DNA from: JAGVPT01 sp963827085
GTDB taxonomy: Bacteria > Bacteroidota > Ignavibacteria > UBA10030 > UBA8401
Direction of reading: 5' to 3'
Length of the DNA: 64,000 nucleotides
NCBI GenBank assembly: GCA_963827085.1
Contig: CAWGZY010000002.1
Coordinates: 1-64,000 of the forward strand
Position numbers and translations under genes: made by a program. Of this stretch, positions 41,715 to 51,741 are shown piece after piece (the first letter of the stretch is position 1; each line of letters starts with the position of its first letter). Under the pieces are notes generated by a model. The model did not search any database and was not told the origin of the DNA. It saw only the letters and a program-made list of their open reading frames with translations.

Positions 41715-44510
41715 TCACGCCGACGCTTTCACAACCACCAGCGTCAGGTCATCATTCGGTTCGGCGCCGGCACGGAATTTCTGAACGGACGAGAGGATAG
41801 AGTGCTGCAAATTCGCCGCGGTTAGGTTCCGGCCCGATTGCACGACCTTGTGGACGGTTTCCTCACCGAACTGGTTCTTCCCCTCATCCATCGCTTCGGT
41901 CAACCCGTCGGTATAGAAAATAAAGATTCCGTCCTTCGAGAGCGGCTTGCGGATTTCCTGAAGCTCTTCCTCGAAAATTTTCCCCCGTTCCAGCCCCAAT
42001 CCGATTCCGTGTGCTTCGAGAAACTGCAGCTTGCCGTTGACGCCGATCAGTGCTTTGTTATGTCCGGCGCGGCAAATGCGTACTTCCTTCTTCTGCAGGT
42101 CGAACACAGCGAGAATCATCGTGATGAACGCTTTCCGTTCGATCCCTTCAAAGATGCGGCGATTGATGTGGGTGAGCATCTCCTTCGGCGTTTTGTACAT
42201 GTGGGCTGCGAGCTGCACCATTCCCTGTATCTTCGACATATACAGTGCAGCCGACATCCCTTTGCCGGAAACATCGGCTACAACAACGAGAATTTTTTTC
42301 GGTCCGAGCTGGATGTAATCAAAATAATCTCCCCCGACCGACATTGCAGGAATCGATACTCCGGCAATATCCAGCCCTTTCATAGAGGGCGTTTTCTTCG
42401 GCAGCAGGCCTTCCTGGATGCGGCGGGCGATATCAAGTTCATGCTTGATCCGCTCCTGCTCGGCAAGCTCTTCATACAAAAATGCGTTCTCGATTGCCAC
42501 CGACGCCTGCTTGCCTGTTGACGAGAGGAGCTGCAGGTCTTCCTGTCGAAAAGTGGATTCGGATAATTTCTCGCCGACAAAGAGTGCGCCGATCAGCTTC
42601 TCTTTCGAGCGAATGGGGATGACGTATTGAAGTTCATGCTGGCGAAAATTTTCTTTGATGTCCGCAGGGAGATAATCGACGCTGAATTCTCCCTTGAACT
42701 TCTGGATCGCTTCGACGAGCCGTTTATCCGAGAGGAGGCAAAACTTTTTCCATGCACTTCCATCAAACCCTTCCGTTTCCGTGCAGCAGCAGGTGCGTTC
42801 ATCTCGGAAAAAAATAATGCCGGCACGTTTCAATTTCATCAACTCGCTCAGCTTCTCCACAATTCCGCGTGCAAGTTCAACCATGCTGAGTTTTGTCCCC
42901 ATCACTTCCGCCAGATCATTTGCCGCACGCCGGTAATCGTACCGTGCCCTGTCGTACAACGTATCGATGAACTCCTGCCCTTTTCTTCCGACAAATCCTA
43001 TACACAGCGTCAACACACCGGCAATCGCCATAAGCACTGCTTTCTCAAAGGGCTCCTGTTGCCCGGGAATGACCGGCGTGCTGAGAATTTCAATAGAAGT
43101 GCCGGTGATCCGGACGTTGGGCAAGTTCATTTTTGTTTGAGGAAGCGTAAGAAGGATTTCGAGCGCAGCAGCTGCCAGGAGAAATATCCATACCCATGAG
43201 ATGATCGAGTATTGAATATTCCGCCGCACACGCAGATCCAAATCGAGCAATCGGTATCGACCGATAGAATAGAGGTACGACAACGGAATGGCTGCCAAAC
43301 CCGCCCCTATGTAACCAAAATACGTTTGGCTGTTAGTCTGGTTCACAAGATATCCAAAGCCGACGACGGTAACCAATGAGATTATCGACGCCCAGTTAAT
43401 GATCCGGGAAAGCTTTTTGTACTCATGACCGCACTGCTTCCAGAAAAAGATTGACACACCAGCCATGGCGAGAAACATCACCCCGATACAGAAGATTCCT
43501 GAAATCGATTTTACGGTGTACACAATAATGATGCTGAGCACGGCAAGCGCATAGATACTTATTCGTATCCAGGGACGCGTCAACAGTTCCGGCCTCTCTA
43601 CAGGAAAATAATGTCTGCTGTGAAAGGTCGCCGCTATGCCCAGAAAAATTGCGCACGTCATTGTGAAAACCCGTACTCGGACAAACATGTCGACAGACGT
43701 ATCCCGCTGGAGCAACGTTACAACCAGAAAGAAACCTAGAGCAAGAAATGAAAGTCCGGTAAGCCTTGCTGCTTTCAATGCCGGACGCTTGAGGGACAAA
43801 AATGTACCTGTTGCCATAAACAACATTCCCGACAGAAACACGATAAGCAGTGAAATCGGAAACCCGAACGATGCCAATGTTACGTTAAGATGGAGAGTTT
43901 GATTAGCACGGAGAATTTCATAAACGATTGATTTGCCGATTTGTCCCTGCCGCATAATTGAGTCCGCTTCGAGGACATTCTTGAAGCCTTTCCCGTTGAT
44001 CTGTAAAATCAGATCGCCAACCTTCATCCCTGCCCGGTCTGATGCGCCCCCTTCGATCACGTCGAAGACGTATGCCGTTGGAGGAATCACACGGATCGTT
44101 CCGGAAGAAAAATCGGTCTTCTTCATTTTAAAGCTGACGAGAGCATTCTCCGTCGACCGGTCGACTGTGATGACGAGCGAATCGCCCGCATTTTTCTTCA
44201 CGACGGCGTCAACTTCTGAAGGGCTCGCCGGGACCAGATCGTTCACGGAGACAAGAAGGTCTCCGATACAGATCGAATCAGGACCGTACGACGCATACGT
44301 TACAAACGGTTTGTATGAAGATTTTTTGATGACATTCCCGGAGAGGTTTTTCACAAAATAGAGCGTCGATGAAGAATTCCTGAACCAGTTTTCATCGGTA
44401 GGCGAGCTGGCGTAGCGATAGAACGTCATCGCGCCAAGCGAAAACAAGCAGATCGCCAAAAGGCCGATAAGGACCTGCACAACCTTAGGGTGTTCGTCAA
44501 AGTATTTCAT
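41715..44510 (-). CDS. PDZ - multi-TM - GAF - SpoIIE/PP2C serine phosphatase
   Basis: Membrane signalling phosphatase of 931 residues. One N-terminal membrane helix (about 11-30), then two PDZ-like modules (about 50-130 and 135-212; the second contains GGASDRAGMKVGDLILQINGKGF), then about seven membrane segments (215-450), a GAF domain (about 540-685) and a C-terminal SpoIIE-type PP2C domain with metal-ligand motifs GGDYFDY, ADVSGKGMSAAL, FYTDGLTEA and NDDLTLVVV. PDZ modules in the periplasm could bind peptide ends and signal to the phosphatase, which typically acts on anti-sigma antagonist proteins; no such gene is adjacent. Start is ATG 44510; the TTG at 44555 adds 15 residues before the membrane helix. 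Confidence 0.87.
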   Translation of the reverse strand: MKYFDEHPKVVQVLIGLLAICLFSLGAMTFYRYASSPTDENWFRNSSSTLYFVKNLSGNVIKKSSYKPFVTYASYGPDSICIGDLLVSVNDLVPASPSEVDAVVKKNAGDSLVITVDRSTENALVSFKMKKTDFSSGTIRVIPPTAYVFDVIEGGASDRAGMKVGDLILQINGKGFKNVLEADSIMRQGQIGKSIVYEILRANQTLHLNVTLASFGFPISLLIVFLSGMLFMATGTFLSLKRPALKAARLTGLSFLALGFFLVVTLLQRDTSVDMFVRVRVFTMTCAIFLGIAATFHSRHYFPVERPELLTRPWIRISIYALAVLSIIIVYTVKSISGIFCIGVMFLAMAGVSIFFWKQCGHEYKKLSRIINWASIISLVTVVGFGYLVNQTNSQTYFGYIGAGLAAIPLSYLYSIGRYRLLDLDLRVRRNIQYSIISWVWIFLLAAAALEILLTLPQTKMNLPNVRITGTSIEILSTPVIPGQQEPFEKAVLMAIAGVLTLCIGFVGRKGQEFIDTLYDRARYDYRRAANDLAEVMGTKLSMVELARGIVEKLSELMKLKRAGIIFFRDERTCCCTETEGFDGSAWKKFCLLSDKRLVEAIQKFKGEFSVDYLPADIKENFRQHELQYVIPIRSKEKLIGALFVGEKLSESTFRQEDLQLLSSTGKQASVAIENAFLYEELAEQERIKHELDIARRIQEGLLPKKTPSMKGLDIAGVSIPAMSVGGDYFDYIQLGPKKILVVVADVSGKGMSAALYMSKIQGMVQLAAHMYKTPKEMLTHINRRIFEGIERKAFITMILAVFDLQKKEVRICRAGHNKALIGVNGKLQFLEAHGIGLGLERGKIFEEELQEIRKPLSKDGIFIFYTDGLTEAMDEGKNQFGEETVHKVVQSGRNLTAANLQHSILSSVQKFRAGAEPNDDLTLVVVKASA

Positions 44511-44852
44511 AAGCTTAACAATTGTGATTTCATGAATATACGAAAAATTGAGCAAATCGTTGCAAAGGAATTTCCCCTTCGGTTTTCGCTCATTATTCCA
44601 AACGGAACAAATTACATGGTTTTTTCTCCCTTTTTTTAATATCTTGATTTCGCATTAAGCCTGGGAAGTCGATCTTATCATCGCTCCTTTAGATACGACA
44701 TCTACAAAAACGCGGTTTTCGACAATGCAGCCCCGAATATGGGGTTTCGTTGAACTTCACAGAGCAATCTCACTCGGCGAATCATATATGAAAGGCAAAT
44801 TCACAACAACTGTCCCGATGAACCTTCGCTCCAATTCTTGTATCACGCCAGA
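44511..44852. other. Divergent intergenic region between SpoIIE-type gene and second glycan block
   Basis: 342 nt between diverging genes; it must hold promoters in both directions. It is AT-rich with a long T tract at 44617-44640. I could not assign individual promoters. No RNA or repeat recognised. Confidence 0.4.
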
Positions 44853-46838
44853 ATGACGATCCCAATATCAAATCTCAAGAAACAATCAGGATTACTGATC
44901 GGCTCTCTGCTGTCCTTACTGTGCGTAGCCTATCAATCATTATATCGTGCGGTACCCTCGAACGTTGATCTGACGATCGGACTTCCAATTGCGAAAGAGT
45001 TCGCGCATCCGGGGCTTTTCTCGCCGTACGACTTAATTGTCTCTTCCGGTATTCATGAACCATACCATCTCTATAAATACTTGGGCGGCTTCCTGTACCG
45101 CTCAAACTTCAACATCGATATTATTTGGGAGACATTATTTCTTTGCTTTCTCTTTTTAACATTTTTGACGCTCTGGCTTCTCTCCATTGAATTAACCGAG
45201 GATAGAATTTCATCGTCATTAGTTTTGGCTTTTATCGCCGTCGCCCATCCGTTGAGAGGGTCCCTTCATGCTGCCGCTGTTCCTATTCCATCGTTCATAA
45301 CGACGATCGTGGCAATGCCGCTTGGATTTGCTGCGATGACTTTGCTGCTTCGAAAACGCTACTTTCCTGCGATCGCCCTCAGCAGTTTTGTTTTCAATAT
45401 CCATCCGTATGTCGGAGTGCTGGCTGCATCGGCAATCGCGACAGCTATTTTTTTCAATTCCGAAGAATCGCTTGGAAAACGTATTCTCGTTATTGCTGCC
45501 GGCGGATTGTTCGCTCTTCCGAACGTCATTTACATTTTGTCTCATTTTTCAGCACACTTTGTCCCCGTTGGATATGATTTCTTTGCACAATTCCGCCTGT
45601 ATGCCATGCACGTGTTTGTCGAAGACCACTGGCGTGAAGGATACGGTTGGTTCTTCGTCAATCTGGCCGGCGCAGTGTGGTTTGGACGGTACATCGGCCA
45701 ATGGAAAAGGCGGGTGGTTTGGTCGCTAGTCGCTTGTTGGTTTCTGCTGATGGCCGGCTATGCATTCAATTCGTACGTCACGAAAAATAGTGTTGTGTTG
45801 GTCATGTTCCTCTTTCGTGCAACCTATTTCATAAAACCGATTCTCTTTATTTTCGTTGTACATGGCATCAGGCAATGGCGTATCGAGTTGAGAGATGCTC
45901 AAGGGATTATTTCGTGGTGGAAGCCGTGGGAATTGTCAGCGGCAATTGCCCTTCTCTTCTTTTCCGCTATTCTCCCGATGCAGTTTGCCGTCGTGGCGGA
46001 TGCTCTCGCACTCGTGAGCTTTGGGTTGATGGCAAAGCTGGCATCGAAGAATGCACCTTCGCACCGGCCATTTCTCAGGTCCATTGACGTGGCGGGAATT
46101 GTACTACTGGCCATTGCCGTGCTCGTTCAATTTCCCGGTCTGGCCGATTCTCAGGAACGGATAGAAAACATCATCGTTGGAATCATCGTCGTTCTTGCTC
46201 TGGCTCTGCTTGTTGTGTTCCGGAAACTCAATCAGACCATCCATGTTCCTCCGCGGAATGTCGGCCAAATAATTCCGGCTTCGCGATTAGTTGCTGCTGT
46301 GCTGACGGTGTTATTAGTTCATCATCTTGTCATCTCGTTGAAGGACAGACATATCCCCTTCATCCCAGATGTGGCTAAAATCAAAGAGCGCATAATGATG
46401 CATCAGGCGCCCCAGCAAACGGCCGCGCTGATGCAATGGGCTCGGACCGCAACTCCTGAAAGGTCCCTTTTTGTCATTCCACCGGACGACTTGGACAACT
46501 TTGGAACTTTCCGTATCATTGCTGAGCGTGGCGTCTATATCACATGCAATGAAGTCAATCAACTTGCCTTCGATGCCTCTATCTATCATGAAGGAAATCA
46601 GCGCATCGGTAATCTCGGCGTGAAAATTCCGGCGCATGGAACGTTTGATGCGCGCGGCTATTACAGTTTGACTGTACACGATTTGTTGAAGCTCTCCGAA
46701 AATGACCATGCCGATTATATCGTTTTTGAAAAAGCGCAGCTGAAAGGCGAATTGCCGTCGCTTTCAACGGTTTATCAAGATGAGAAGTACGTCGTTATCA
46801 ATTTGCATGACATCAGAGAGAAGCAAGCGCAGCCGTAA
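44853..46838 (+). CDS. Polytopic membrane protein of unknown function
   Basis: 661 residues with about 12-13 hydrophobic segments up to residue 500, then a soluble C-terminal domain (about 520-655: DLDNFGTFRIIAERGVYITC; YYSLTVHDLLKLSEND; HADYIVFEKAQ). The layout resembles GT-C-type or polysaccharide-locus membrane proteins with an outward-facing domain, but I do not recognise a defined family and no DxD-type catalytic motif is clear. Start at ATG 44853; the ORF could begin at TTG 44838. Followed by sugar-modifying genes, so a role in glycan assembly or export is an inference from context. Confidence 0.65.
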   Translation: MTIPISNLKKQSGLLIGSLLSLLCVAYQSLYRAVPSNVDLTIGLPIAKEFAHPGLFSPYDLIVSSGIHEPYHLYKYLGGFLYRSNFNIDIIWETLFLCFLFLTFLTLWLLSIELTEDRISSSLVLAFIAVAHPLRGSLHAAAVPIPSFITTIVAMPLGFAAMTLLLRKRYFPAIALSSFVFNIHPYVGVLAASAIATAIFFNSEESLGKRILVIAAGGLFALPNVIYILSHFSAHFVPVGYDFFAQFRLYAMHVFVEDHWREGYGWFFVNLAGAVWFGRYIGQWKRRVVWSLVACWFLLMAGYAFNSYVTKNSVVLVMFLFRATYFIKPILFIFVVHGIRQWRIELRDAQGIISWWKPWELSAAIALLFFSAILPMQFAVVADALALVSFGLMAKLASKNAPSHRPFLRSIDVAGIVLLAIAVLVQFPGLADSQERIENIIVGIIVVLALALLVVFRKLNQTIHVPPRNVGQIIPASRLVAAVLTVLLVHHLVISLKDRHIPFIPDVAKIKERIMMHQAPQQTAALMQWARTATPERSLFVIPPDDLDNFGTFRIIAERGVYITCNEVNQLAFDASIYHEGNQRIGNLGVKIPAHGTFDARGYYSLTVHDLLKLSENDHADYIVFEKAQLKGELPSLSTVYQDEKYVVINLHDIREKQAQP

Positions 46839-46886
46839 GAAGATTTCTTGACAAGCAGAAGTTTAAGTACGTAAAGGATATTTACC

Positions 46887-47345
46887 ATGATCGAAGGCGT
46901 CGCCATTAAGAAGCTGGTAACCCACACCGACGAGAGAGGTTTCTTTCGAGAGGTCATCAGGGTGAACGATGATTTTTTCAAAGAAGGATTCGGACAGTGC
47001 AGCCACGCAGTAGTCTATCCTGGCATCACAAAGGCGTGGCACGTTCACAGAATTCAAATTGATTGGTGGTATATCGTGACGGGCGTTCTCAAGGTTGCCT
47101 TGCACGATACGAGAAAAGATTCGCCGACTTTTCGTGAGACCATGGAAATGCTCATGGGCGATAATCAGCCGTCAACGGCACTGCGCATACCGCCAGGGGT
47201 TGCGCACGGCTACAAATGTATTAGCGGGCCGGCTCATATCCTGTACGTTATGTCTCATACTCATAACCCGCAGGATGAAGGGAGAATACCGCACGACGAT
47301 CCAAGCATAGGGTATGATTGGGTCAGTGGGCCACAAATAAAGTAG
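46887..47345 (+). CDS. RmlC-like NDP-4-keto-sugar 3,5-epimerase family protein
   Basis: 152-residue cupin resembling dTDP-4-dehydrorhamnose 3,5-epimerase but about 30 residues shorter. The segment ITKAWHVHRIQIDWWYIVTG contains the histidine at the RmlC catalytic position; the C-terminal GVAHGYKCISG is also conserved. Probably epimerises a 4-keto-6-deoxy sugar nucleotide used by the C-methyltransferase and reductase-like genes downstream. Exact substrate unknown. Confidence 0.8.
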   Translation: MIEGVAIKKLVTHTDERGFFREVIRVNDDFFKEGFGQCSHAVVYPGITKAWHVHRIQIDWWYIVTGVLKVALHDTRKDSPTFRETMEMLMGDNQPSTALRIPPGVAHGYKCISGPAHILYVMSHTHNPQDEGRIPHDDPSIGYDWVSGPQIK

Positions 47346-47356
47346 AATCGACCAAC

Positions 47357-48325
47357 ATGAAAAAACGAACGCTGATTTCCATCATTTGCCCTGTTCATAA
47401 TGAACAGGAGAGCATTCCTGTATTTTACTCACGATTGCAAAATGCCGTTGCACCGCTCCGAAAAGAGTATGATTTCGACCTCATGTTCATAAACGACAGA
47501 TCCACAGACAAAACGCTGGATGTCATTCACAAGATCCGTGAAAAAGACTCTTCAATTCAGGTCCTCACACTTTCCCGCAATTTTGGGTATCAAGCAGCAG
47601 TGTTGGCGGGAATGAAATTTGCGCACGGCAAAGGCATTTTTACGATTGACGTCGATTGCGAGGATCCGCCTGAACTGATTCCTCAGTTTGTCGCAAAGTG
47701 GAAGGAAGGATACGATGTCGTGTATGGATTGAGAGAAGGGAGGCCAGAGTCACGAATTCTCATTGAGTTGCGCAAGCTCTTCTACCGTTCGCTGAAAATA
47801 ATGGCTGATTCCGATATCGTGCTTGACATGGCGGAATTTGCTCTCATATCCTCTCACGTCCGCGACATTATCGTTGACAACCAAAACACATTTCCTTTCT
47901 TGAGGGCGGAAATTGGGTACGTAGGTTTTTCACGAATCGGGATTAAATACGACAGGCAATCGCGAGTCAGGGGGAAGTCTCATTACAACATTTGGAGAAT
48001 GAGCGTCTTTGCAGGCGGAGGGATACTCACGTCTTCAACATTCCCGATGCGCTTTGCGTTTTATCTGATGCCGCTCTTCGTGGTTTTGAACATTTTCTTG
48101 CTCGCTCTAGATTTGATCTTGCACACGGCCTCTCTTTTTAAAGTGTTGGTCGTATTTGATCTTGTGTATGGAATTTCTCTTCTGACCGTATACGGATTAT
48201 ATATTGCGAGAATTTACAAGAACAGCATATCACGGCCGGTCTTTGTTATTGATTGGAAACTCAGTCACTACAATTTTTCAGTATCGACGGATAGCAATTC
48301 CGGCAAGAGAAAATCGGAATGGTGA
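47357..48325 (+). CDS. Family 2 glycosyltransferase with two C-terminal membrane helices (GtrB/DPMS-like)
   Basis: 322 residues. The catalytic domain starts SIICPVHNEQESIPVFYSRL and has FINDRSTDKT, LSRNFGYQAAVLAGM and DVDCEDPPELI, the pattern of polyprenyl-phosphate sugar transferases. Two hydrophobic segments (about 235-300) anchor it. It likely charges undecaprenyl phosphate with a hexose for transfer across the membrane. Start at ATG 47357; its end overlaps the next gene by 7 nt. Confidence 0.87.
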   Translation: MKKRTLISIICPVHNEQESIPVFYSRLQNAVAPLRKEYDFDLMFINDRSTDKTLDVIHKIREKDSSIQVLTLSRNFGYQAAVLAGMKFAHGKGIFTIDVDCEDPPELIPQFVAKWKEGYDVVYGLREGRPESRILIELRKLFYRSLKIMADSDIVLDMAEFALISSHVRDIIVDNQNTFPFLRAEIGYVGFSRIGIKYDRQSRVRGKSHYNIWRMSVFAGGGILTSSTFPMRFAFYLMPLFVVLNIFLLALDLILHTASLFKVLVVFDLVYGISLLTVYGLYIARIYKNSISRPVFVIDWKLSHYNFSVSTDSNSGKRKSEW

Positions 48326-49287
48326 AGCAAAAAAATTGCCCTGTATGCGGCTCGACGGATATTTCAGTCTTTCTCGGCGATGTGCGGGACTATATTACCG
48401 GTGAACGATTTGAAATACTGCGTTGCCAGGCCTGCGATGTCGGCTTTACGCTGCCCCAGCCTGAGAACATGGAGTTATACTACCCGCCAAAGTATAGAAG
48501 ATACTCCCCGATCGTTTTAACGATTCTGAGAAAACTCTACCATTATCAAACGAGAAGGTGGAACAAGCTATTTTCAAAACCAGGCTCGGTCTTGGAGATG
48601 GGTTGCGGCGACGGCTTGATGCTGGACGCATTGCGAAACAGAGGATGGAACGTCGCGGGGACTGAACGAACAGAGAAAATGGCTGAGTTCGCCAGGAAGA
48701 ATCTCGGCCTTCAGGTCTATGTCGGCGGTTTCGACGAAATACCCCGCGGGCAGAAGTTTGATTTAATTGTCTTATTTCAAGTGTTGGAACATTTGAATGA
48801 TCCTGTGGCGACCTTACAGCAATGTGCAACTTTGCTAGAACCCGAGGGAAAATTAATTATCGCTGTCCCAAATTTGAAGAGCTGGCAGTCCGAATATGCA
48901 TCCTCGTATTGGTTTCACCTTGACGTCCCGAGACACTTATTCCATTTTTCGCCGGAATCGCTCCGCAACGCTTTGAAAATTGCAGGCCTGTCAGTTTCCA
49001 GCATCAGTTACGTTTCATTTGAACATGATCCATACGGCTGGATTCAAAGCGTCCTCAACAAACAATTCGGCAACAAGAACAAATTAACCCGGCAATTGAT
49101 GAATCTGGATCGCCTTACTATCGGAAGCGTGGCGGCCGTCGCAGCGGCGATCGTCCTGGCGATCCCGATTCTTCTTTTATCCGTCGTAAGCTGGATCGCA
49201 CGGGGCGGAGCGATCATGCAAGTGGTAAGTTCGCACAGCCGGGAAACGGCTGAAGAAAACGTCCATAAGGAAGGCAACCATGCTTGA
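48319..49287 (+). CDS. SAM-dependent methyltransferase with N-terminal zinc ribbon
   Basis: 322 residues. An N-terminal Cys4 ribbon (NCPVCG ... LRCQACD) precedes the methyltransferase domain with VLEMGCGDGLMLDAL, FDLIVLFQVLEHLNDP and LEPEGKLIIAVPN. A C-terminal hydrophobic segment (about 272-295) may associate with the membrane. Probably modifies a sugar or lipid-linked intermediate. Overlaps both neighbours by 7-8 nt, so it is part of a tightly packed operon. Confidence 0.82.
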   Translation: MVKQKNCPVCGSTDISVFLGDVRDYITGERFEILRCQACDVGFTLPQPENMELYYPPKYRRYSPIVLTILRKLYHYQTRRWNKLFSKPGSVLEMGCGDGLMLDALRNRGWNVAGTERTEKMAEFARKNLGLQVYVGGFDEIPRGQKFDLIVLFQVLEHLNDPVATLQQCATLLEPEGKLIIAVPNLKSWQSEYASSYWFHLDVPRHLFHFSPESLRNALKIAGLSVSSISYVSFEHDPYGWIQSVLNKQFGNKNKLTRQLMNLDRLTIGSVAAVAAAIVLAIPILLLSVVSWIARGGAIMQVVSSHSRETAEENVHKEGNHA

Positions 49288-50521
49288 ATCAAAATCGCAA
49301 ACGCAATGCAGAATTTGCGGCTCCGCTCCGTTGTACACATACTTGAACCTCGGGAGTACACCGCTTGCAAATTCGTATCTCAAGAAAGAAGAATTATCCC
49401 TGGCGGAATTCCGTGAAGAACTTGCCATTCAGGTCTGCTCAACATGCGGACTATCTCAATTGACAAAAGTGGTGCATCCTGAATTGATGTTCAAGAATTA
49501 TCTCTACGTAAGTTCAACGACTGAGACGTTCCGCAATCATTGCAAAGAAATGGCCGCCACACTGCGCAACCGAGCTCAATGCAAAGCTGGAGACATAGTT
49601 CTGGATGTTGCAAGCAACGACGGCTGCTTGTTGTCAAAATTCAAAGAGATCGGAATGAAGGTCGTTGGCGTCGACCCTGCCGAGAATTTAGCAGCCGAAG
49701 CAAATGCTTCCGGAATAAACACATTAAATGCATACTGGTCCGTGCCGGTTGCTGCTGAGATCGTCCAAAATCTCGGGAAACCCAAGGTAATAACCGCGAC
49801 AAATGTCTTTGCTCATGTCGATGACGTACACGAATTTGTGAAAGCGGTCGATCTGTGCATGGAGAAAAATGGAATATTCGTCATCGAATACCCATACGTG
49901 CTTGATTTTATCGAAAAAAACGAATTTGATACTGCATATCATGAACATCTTTCATATTTTGGTATTACTCCCTCCGTGCATTTGATGAAGATGCACAACA
50001 TGAATGTCTTTGATATTGAATATTTCAAAGACCTGCATGGGGGCACAACGCGCGTGTATGTCTGCCGAAAAGATGACTACGCAGTCAGCAAGAACGTTGA
50101 CAAATATCTTCAACGAGAAGCGCAATTTCAAATTACCGTCAAAGCGCCGTATACGTCGTTCGCTCAACGCGTCATGCTCAACAAGGACCGGCTTCTTGCT
50201 TTGTTGAACACGGAGCGTAAAAAGGGAAAAACAATCTGGGCGTATGGGGCGAGTGCAAAGGGAAATACATTGGTTAACTTTTTTGGCATTTCCAGCGACA
50301 TGGTCCCGGCCGTGATTGATGACAATCCCAAAAAATGGGAGTATTACACTCCGGGATCCCGAATGAGAATTACTAATATCCAGGAGCTTAAAACGGCGAA
50401 GGTTGATTACTTGCTTTTATTGGCGTGGAATTTTCAGGAAGAAATCATAAAAAGATGTAAGGCGGTAGGATACAGAGGCTCGTACATCCTCCCGTGCCCT
50501 GAGCCCAAAATCGTTTCTTAA
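49280..50521 (+). CDS. NDP-hexose C-methyltransferase family (TylCIII-like)
   Basis: 413 residues in three parts: N-terminal zinc-binding domain (CRICG ... VCSTCG), central SAM-binding domain (DIVLDVASNDGCLLSKFKEI; GVDPAENLA), and C-terminal Rossmann-like domain (IWAYGASAKGNTLVNFFGI; DDNPKKWEYYTPG), which is the architecture of sugar C-methyltransferases and related enzymes. With the RmlC-like and RmlB-like genes it suggests a branched-chain deoxysugar in the glycan. Methylation of another carbon or oxygen cannot be excluded. Confidence 0.87.
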   Translation: MLESKSQTQCRICGSAPLYTYLNLGSTPLANSYLKKEELSLAEFREELAIQVCSTCGLSQLTKVVHPELMFKNYLYVSSTTETFRNHCKEMAATLRNRAQCKAGDIVLDVASNDGCLLSKFKEIGMKVVGVDPAENLAAEANASGINTLNAYWSVPVAAEIVQNLGKPKVITATNVFAHVDDVHEFVKAVDLCMEKNGIFVIEYPYVLDFIEKNEFDTAYHEHLSYFGITPSVHLMKMHNMNVFDIEYFKDLHGGTTRVYVCRKDDYAVSKNVDKYLQREAQFQITVKAPYTSFAQRVMLNKDRLLALLNTERKKGKTIWAYGASAKGNTLVNFFGISSDMVPAVIDDNPKKWEYYTPGSRMRITNIQELKTAKVDYLLLLAWNFQEEIIKRCKAVGYRGSYILPCPEPKIVS

Positions 50522-50532
50522 TTTTTTATTGG

Positions 50533-50540
50533 AAAGGAGA
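50533..50540 (+). promoter_or_regulatory. Ribosome binding site supporting a TTG start
   Basis: AAAGGAGA lies 7-8 nt upstream of TTG 50548. No in-frame ATG exists ahead of the NAD-binding motif, so TTG is the start of the dehydratase-like gene. Confidence 0.65.
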
Positions 50541-50547
50541 TACCGCT

Positions 50548-51492
50548 TTGAAGGTCGTTTGCATAACCGGTTGTCTTGGATTTATGGCGTCCCACTTTAC
50601 GAGGGCGTGTCTCAAAAGGGGGTGGCAAGTCTGGGGCATAGATAAAAAAACTTATGCGGCACGTCCGGAGTATCTTGATGAGTTCGGGAAATACGCTTCA
50701 TTTCGGTTTCTCGAGGCCGACATTGCCCAGCAGGATCATTTGTATGAAGTTGATTTCGTGTTCAACTTTGCCGCAGAGACCCACGTGGATAACAGCGTTA
50801 TAGACAGCACACGGTTTCTGCACTCAAATATTATGGGGGTAAAAAATCTGCTTGAACTGGTGCGTGCAAAGCGCAATTACGAAATGCCGGTTTTCTTTCA
50901 AATCGGAACCGATGAAGTATATGGGGACTTGGTGGCAGGAAAACACGCTGAGACAGACCCATTACGGCCGAGCAATCCATACTCTGCCAGCAAAGCCGCA
51001 GCCGATATGCTGGTCCTCGCATGGCATCGTTCCTATAACGTGCCATTCAATATCGTCAGGGCGACGAACAATTACGGAATCGGACAATACCCCGAAAAAT
51101 TGATACCGAAAGCCGTAAAATATCTATCTCTCGGCAAGAGGATTCCTTTGCACGGAGACGGATCGTACATACGAAACTGGCTTCATGTAGAAGATATGGT
51201 AAGCGCTGTCCTTCATATCGCTGAACAAGGAGAGCGGAACAAGATCTATAACATTTCAGGGAACCATGAAGCATCGAACAAAGAAGTTATCACAGAAATA
51301 TTGAAATGTTATTTTGGCAAACCGGTCCCTTTGCAAGATCACGTCCAATTTAATTATGTGAGAATGGGAGAAGATGTCCGCTATTCTCTGGATGATTCCG
51401 CTTTGCGGAGTTTAGGATGGAAGAACACAAAACAATTTGATGATGAACTTCCATTAATTGTTGATCATTATAAGAACAAGTTCACGTGGTAG
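50548..51492 (+). CDS. NDP-sugar 4,6-dehydratase-like SDR (RmlB-like)
   Basis: Extended short-chain dehydrogenase of 314 residues. The NAD-binding loop is TGCLGFMAS (7-15), a variant of GxxGxxG. The catalytic region TDEVYGD (121-127) and Y145-x3-K149 (YSASK) match dTDP-glucose 4,6-dehydratases. It could provide the 4-keto-6-deoxy sugar for the RmlC-like and C-methyltransferase enzymes encoded upstream. Shorter than typical RmlB (about 350). Follows the methyltransferase by 26 nt. Confidence 0.85.
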   Translation: MKVVCITGCLGFMASHFTRACLKRGWQVWGIDKKTYAARPEYLDEFGKYASFRFLEADIAQQDHLYEVDFVFNFAAETHVDNSVIDSTRFLHSNIMGVKNLLELVRAKRNYEMPVFFQIGTDEVYGDLVAGKHAETDPLRPSNPYSASKAAADMLVLAWHRSYNVPFNIVRATNNYGIGQYPEKLIPKAVKYLSLGKRIPLHGDGSYIRNWLHVEDMVSAVLHIAEQGERNKIYNISGNHEASNKEVITEILKCYFGKPVPLQDHVQFNYVRMGEDVRYSLDDSALRSLGWKNTKQFDDELPLIVDHYKNKFTW

Positions 51493-51741
51493 ACAATTTC
51501 GCAAAAAGCGGCATCGCGGTGCATTGTCGTGCTTCCTTCATTCTGCAATCCATTCCATAAGAACTATCGGCTGCCCAAATTGGGCGGCCCTGATAAGGTT
51601 TGAGTATCTTTTTTAGCCACGAGTTCACCGAGCATATTGTGCGTTCGTTGCAGGGGTGGAATTTCCAAGAAGATATCCCGGCGGTTGAAGTAATGTCTCA
51701 TGAAAGCAGTATGACATCGTATTAAACTTTTATCGCACCGT

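Noticed and set aside
41838..43199. Two long plus-strand frames (41838-42521 and 42627-43199)
   Set aside because: Both are antisense shadows of the SpoIIE-type phosphatase gene.
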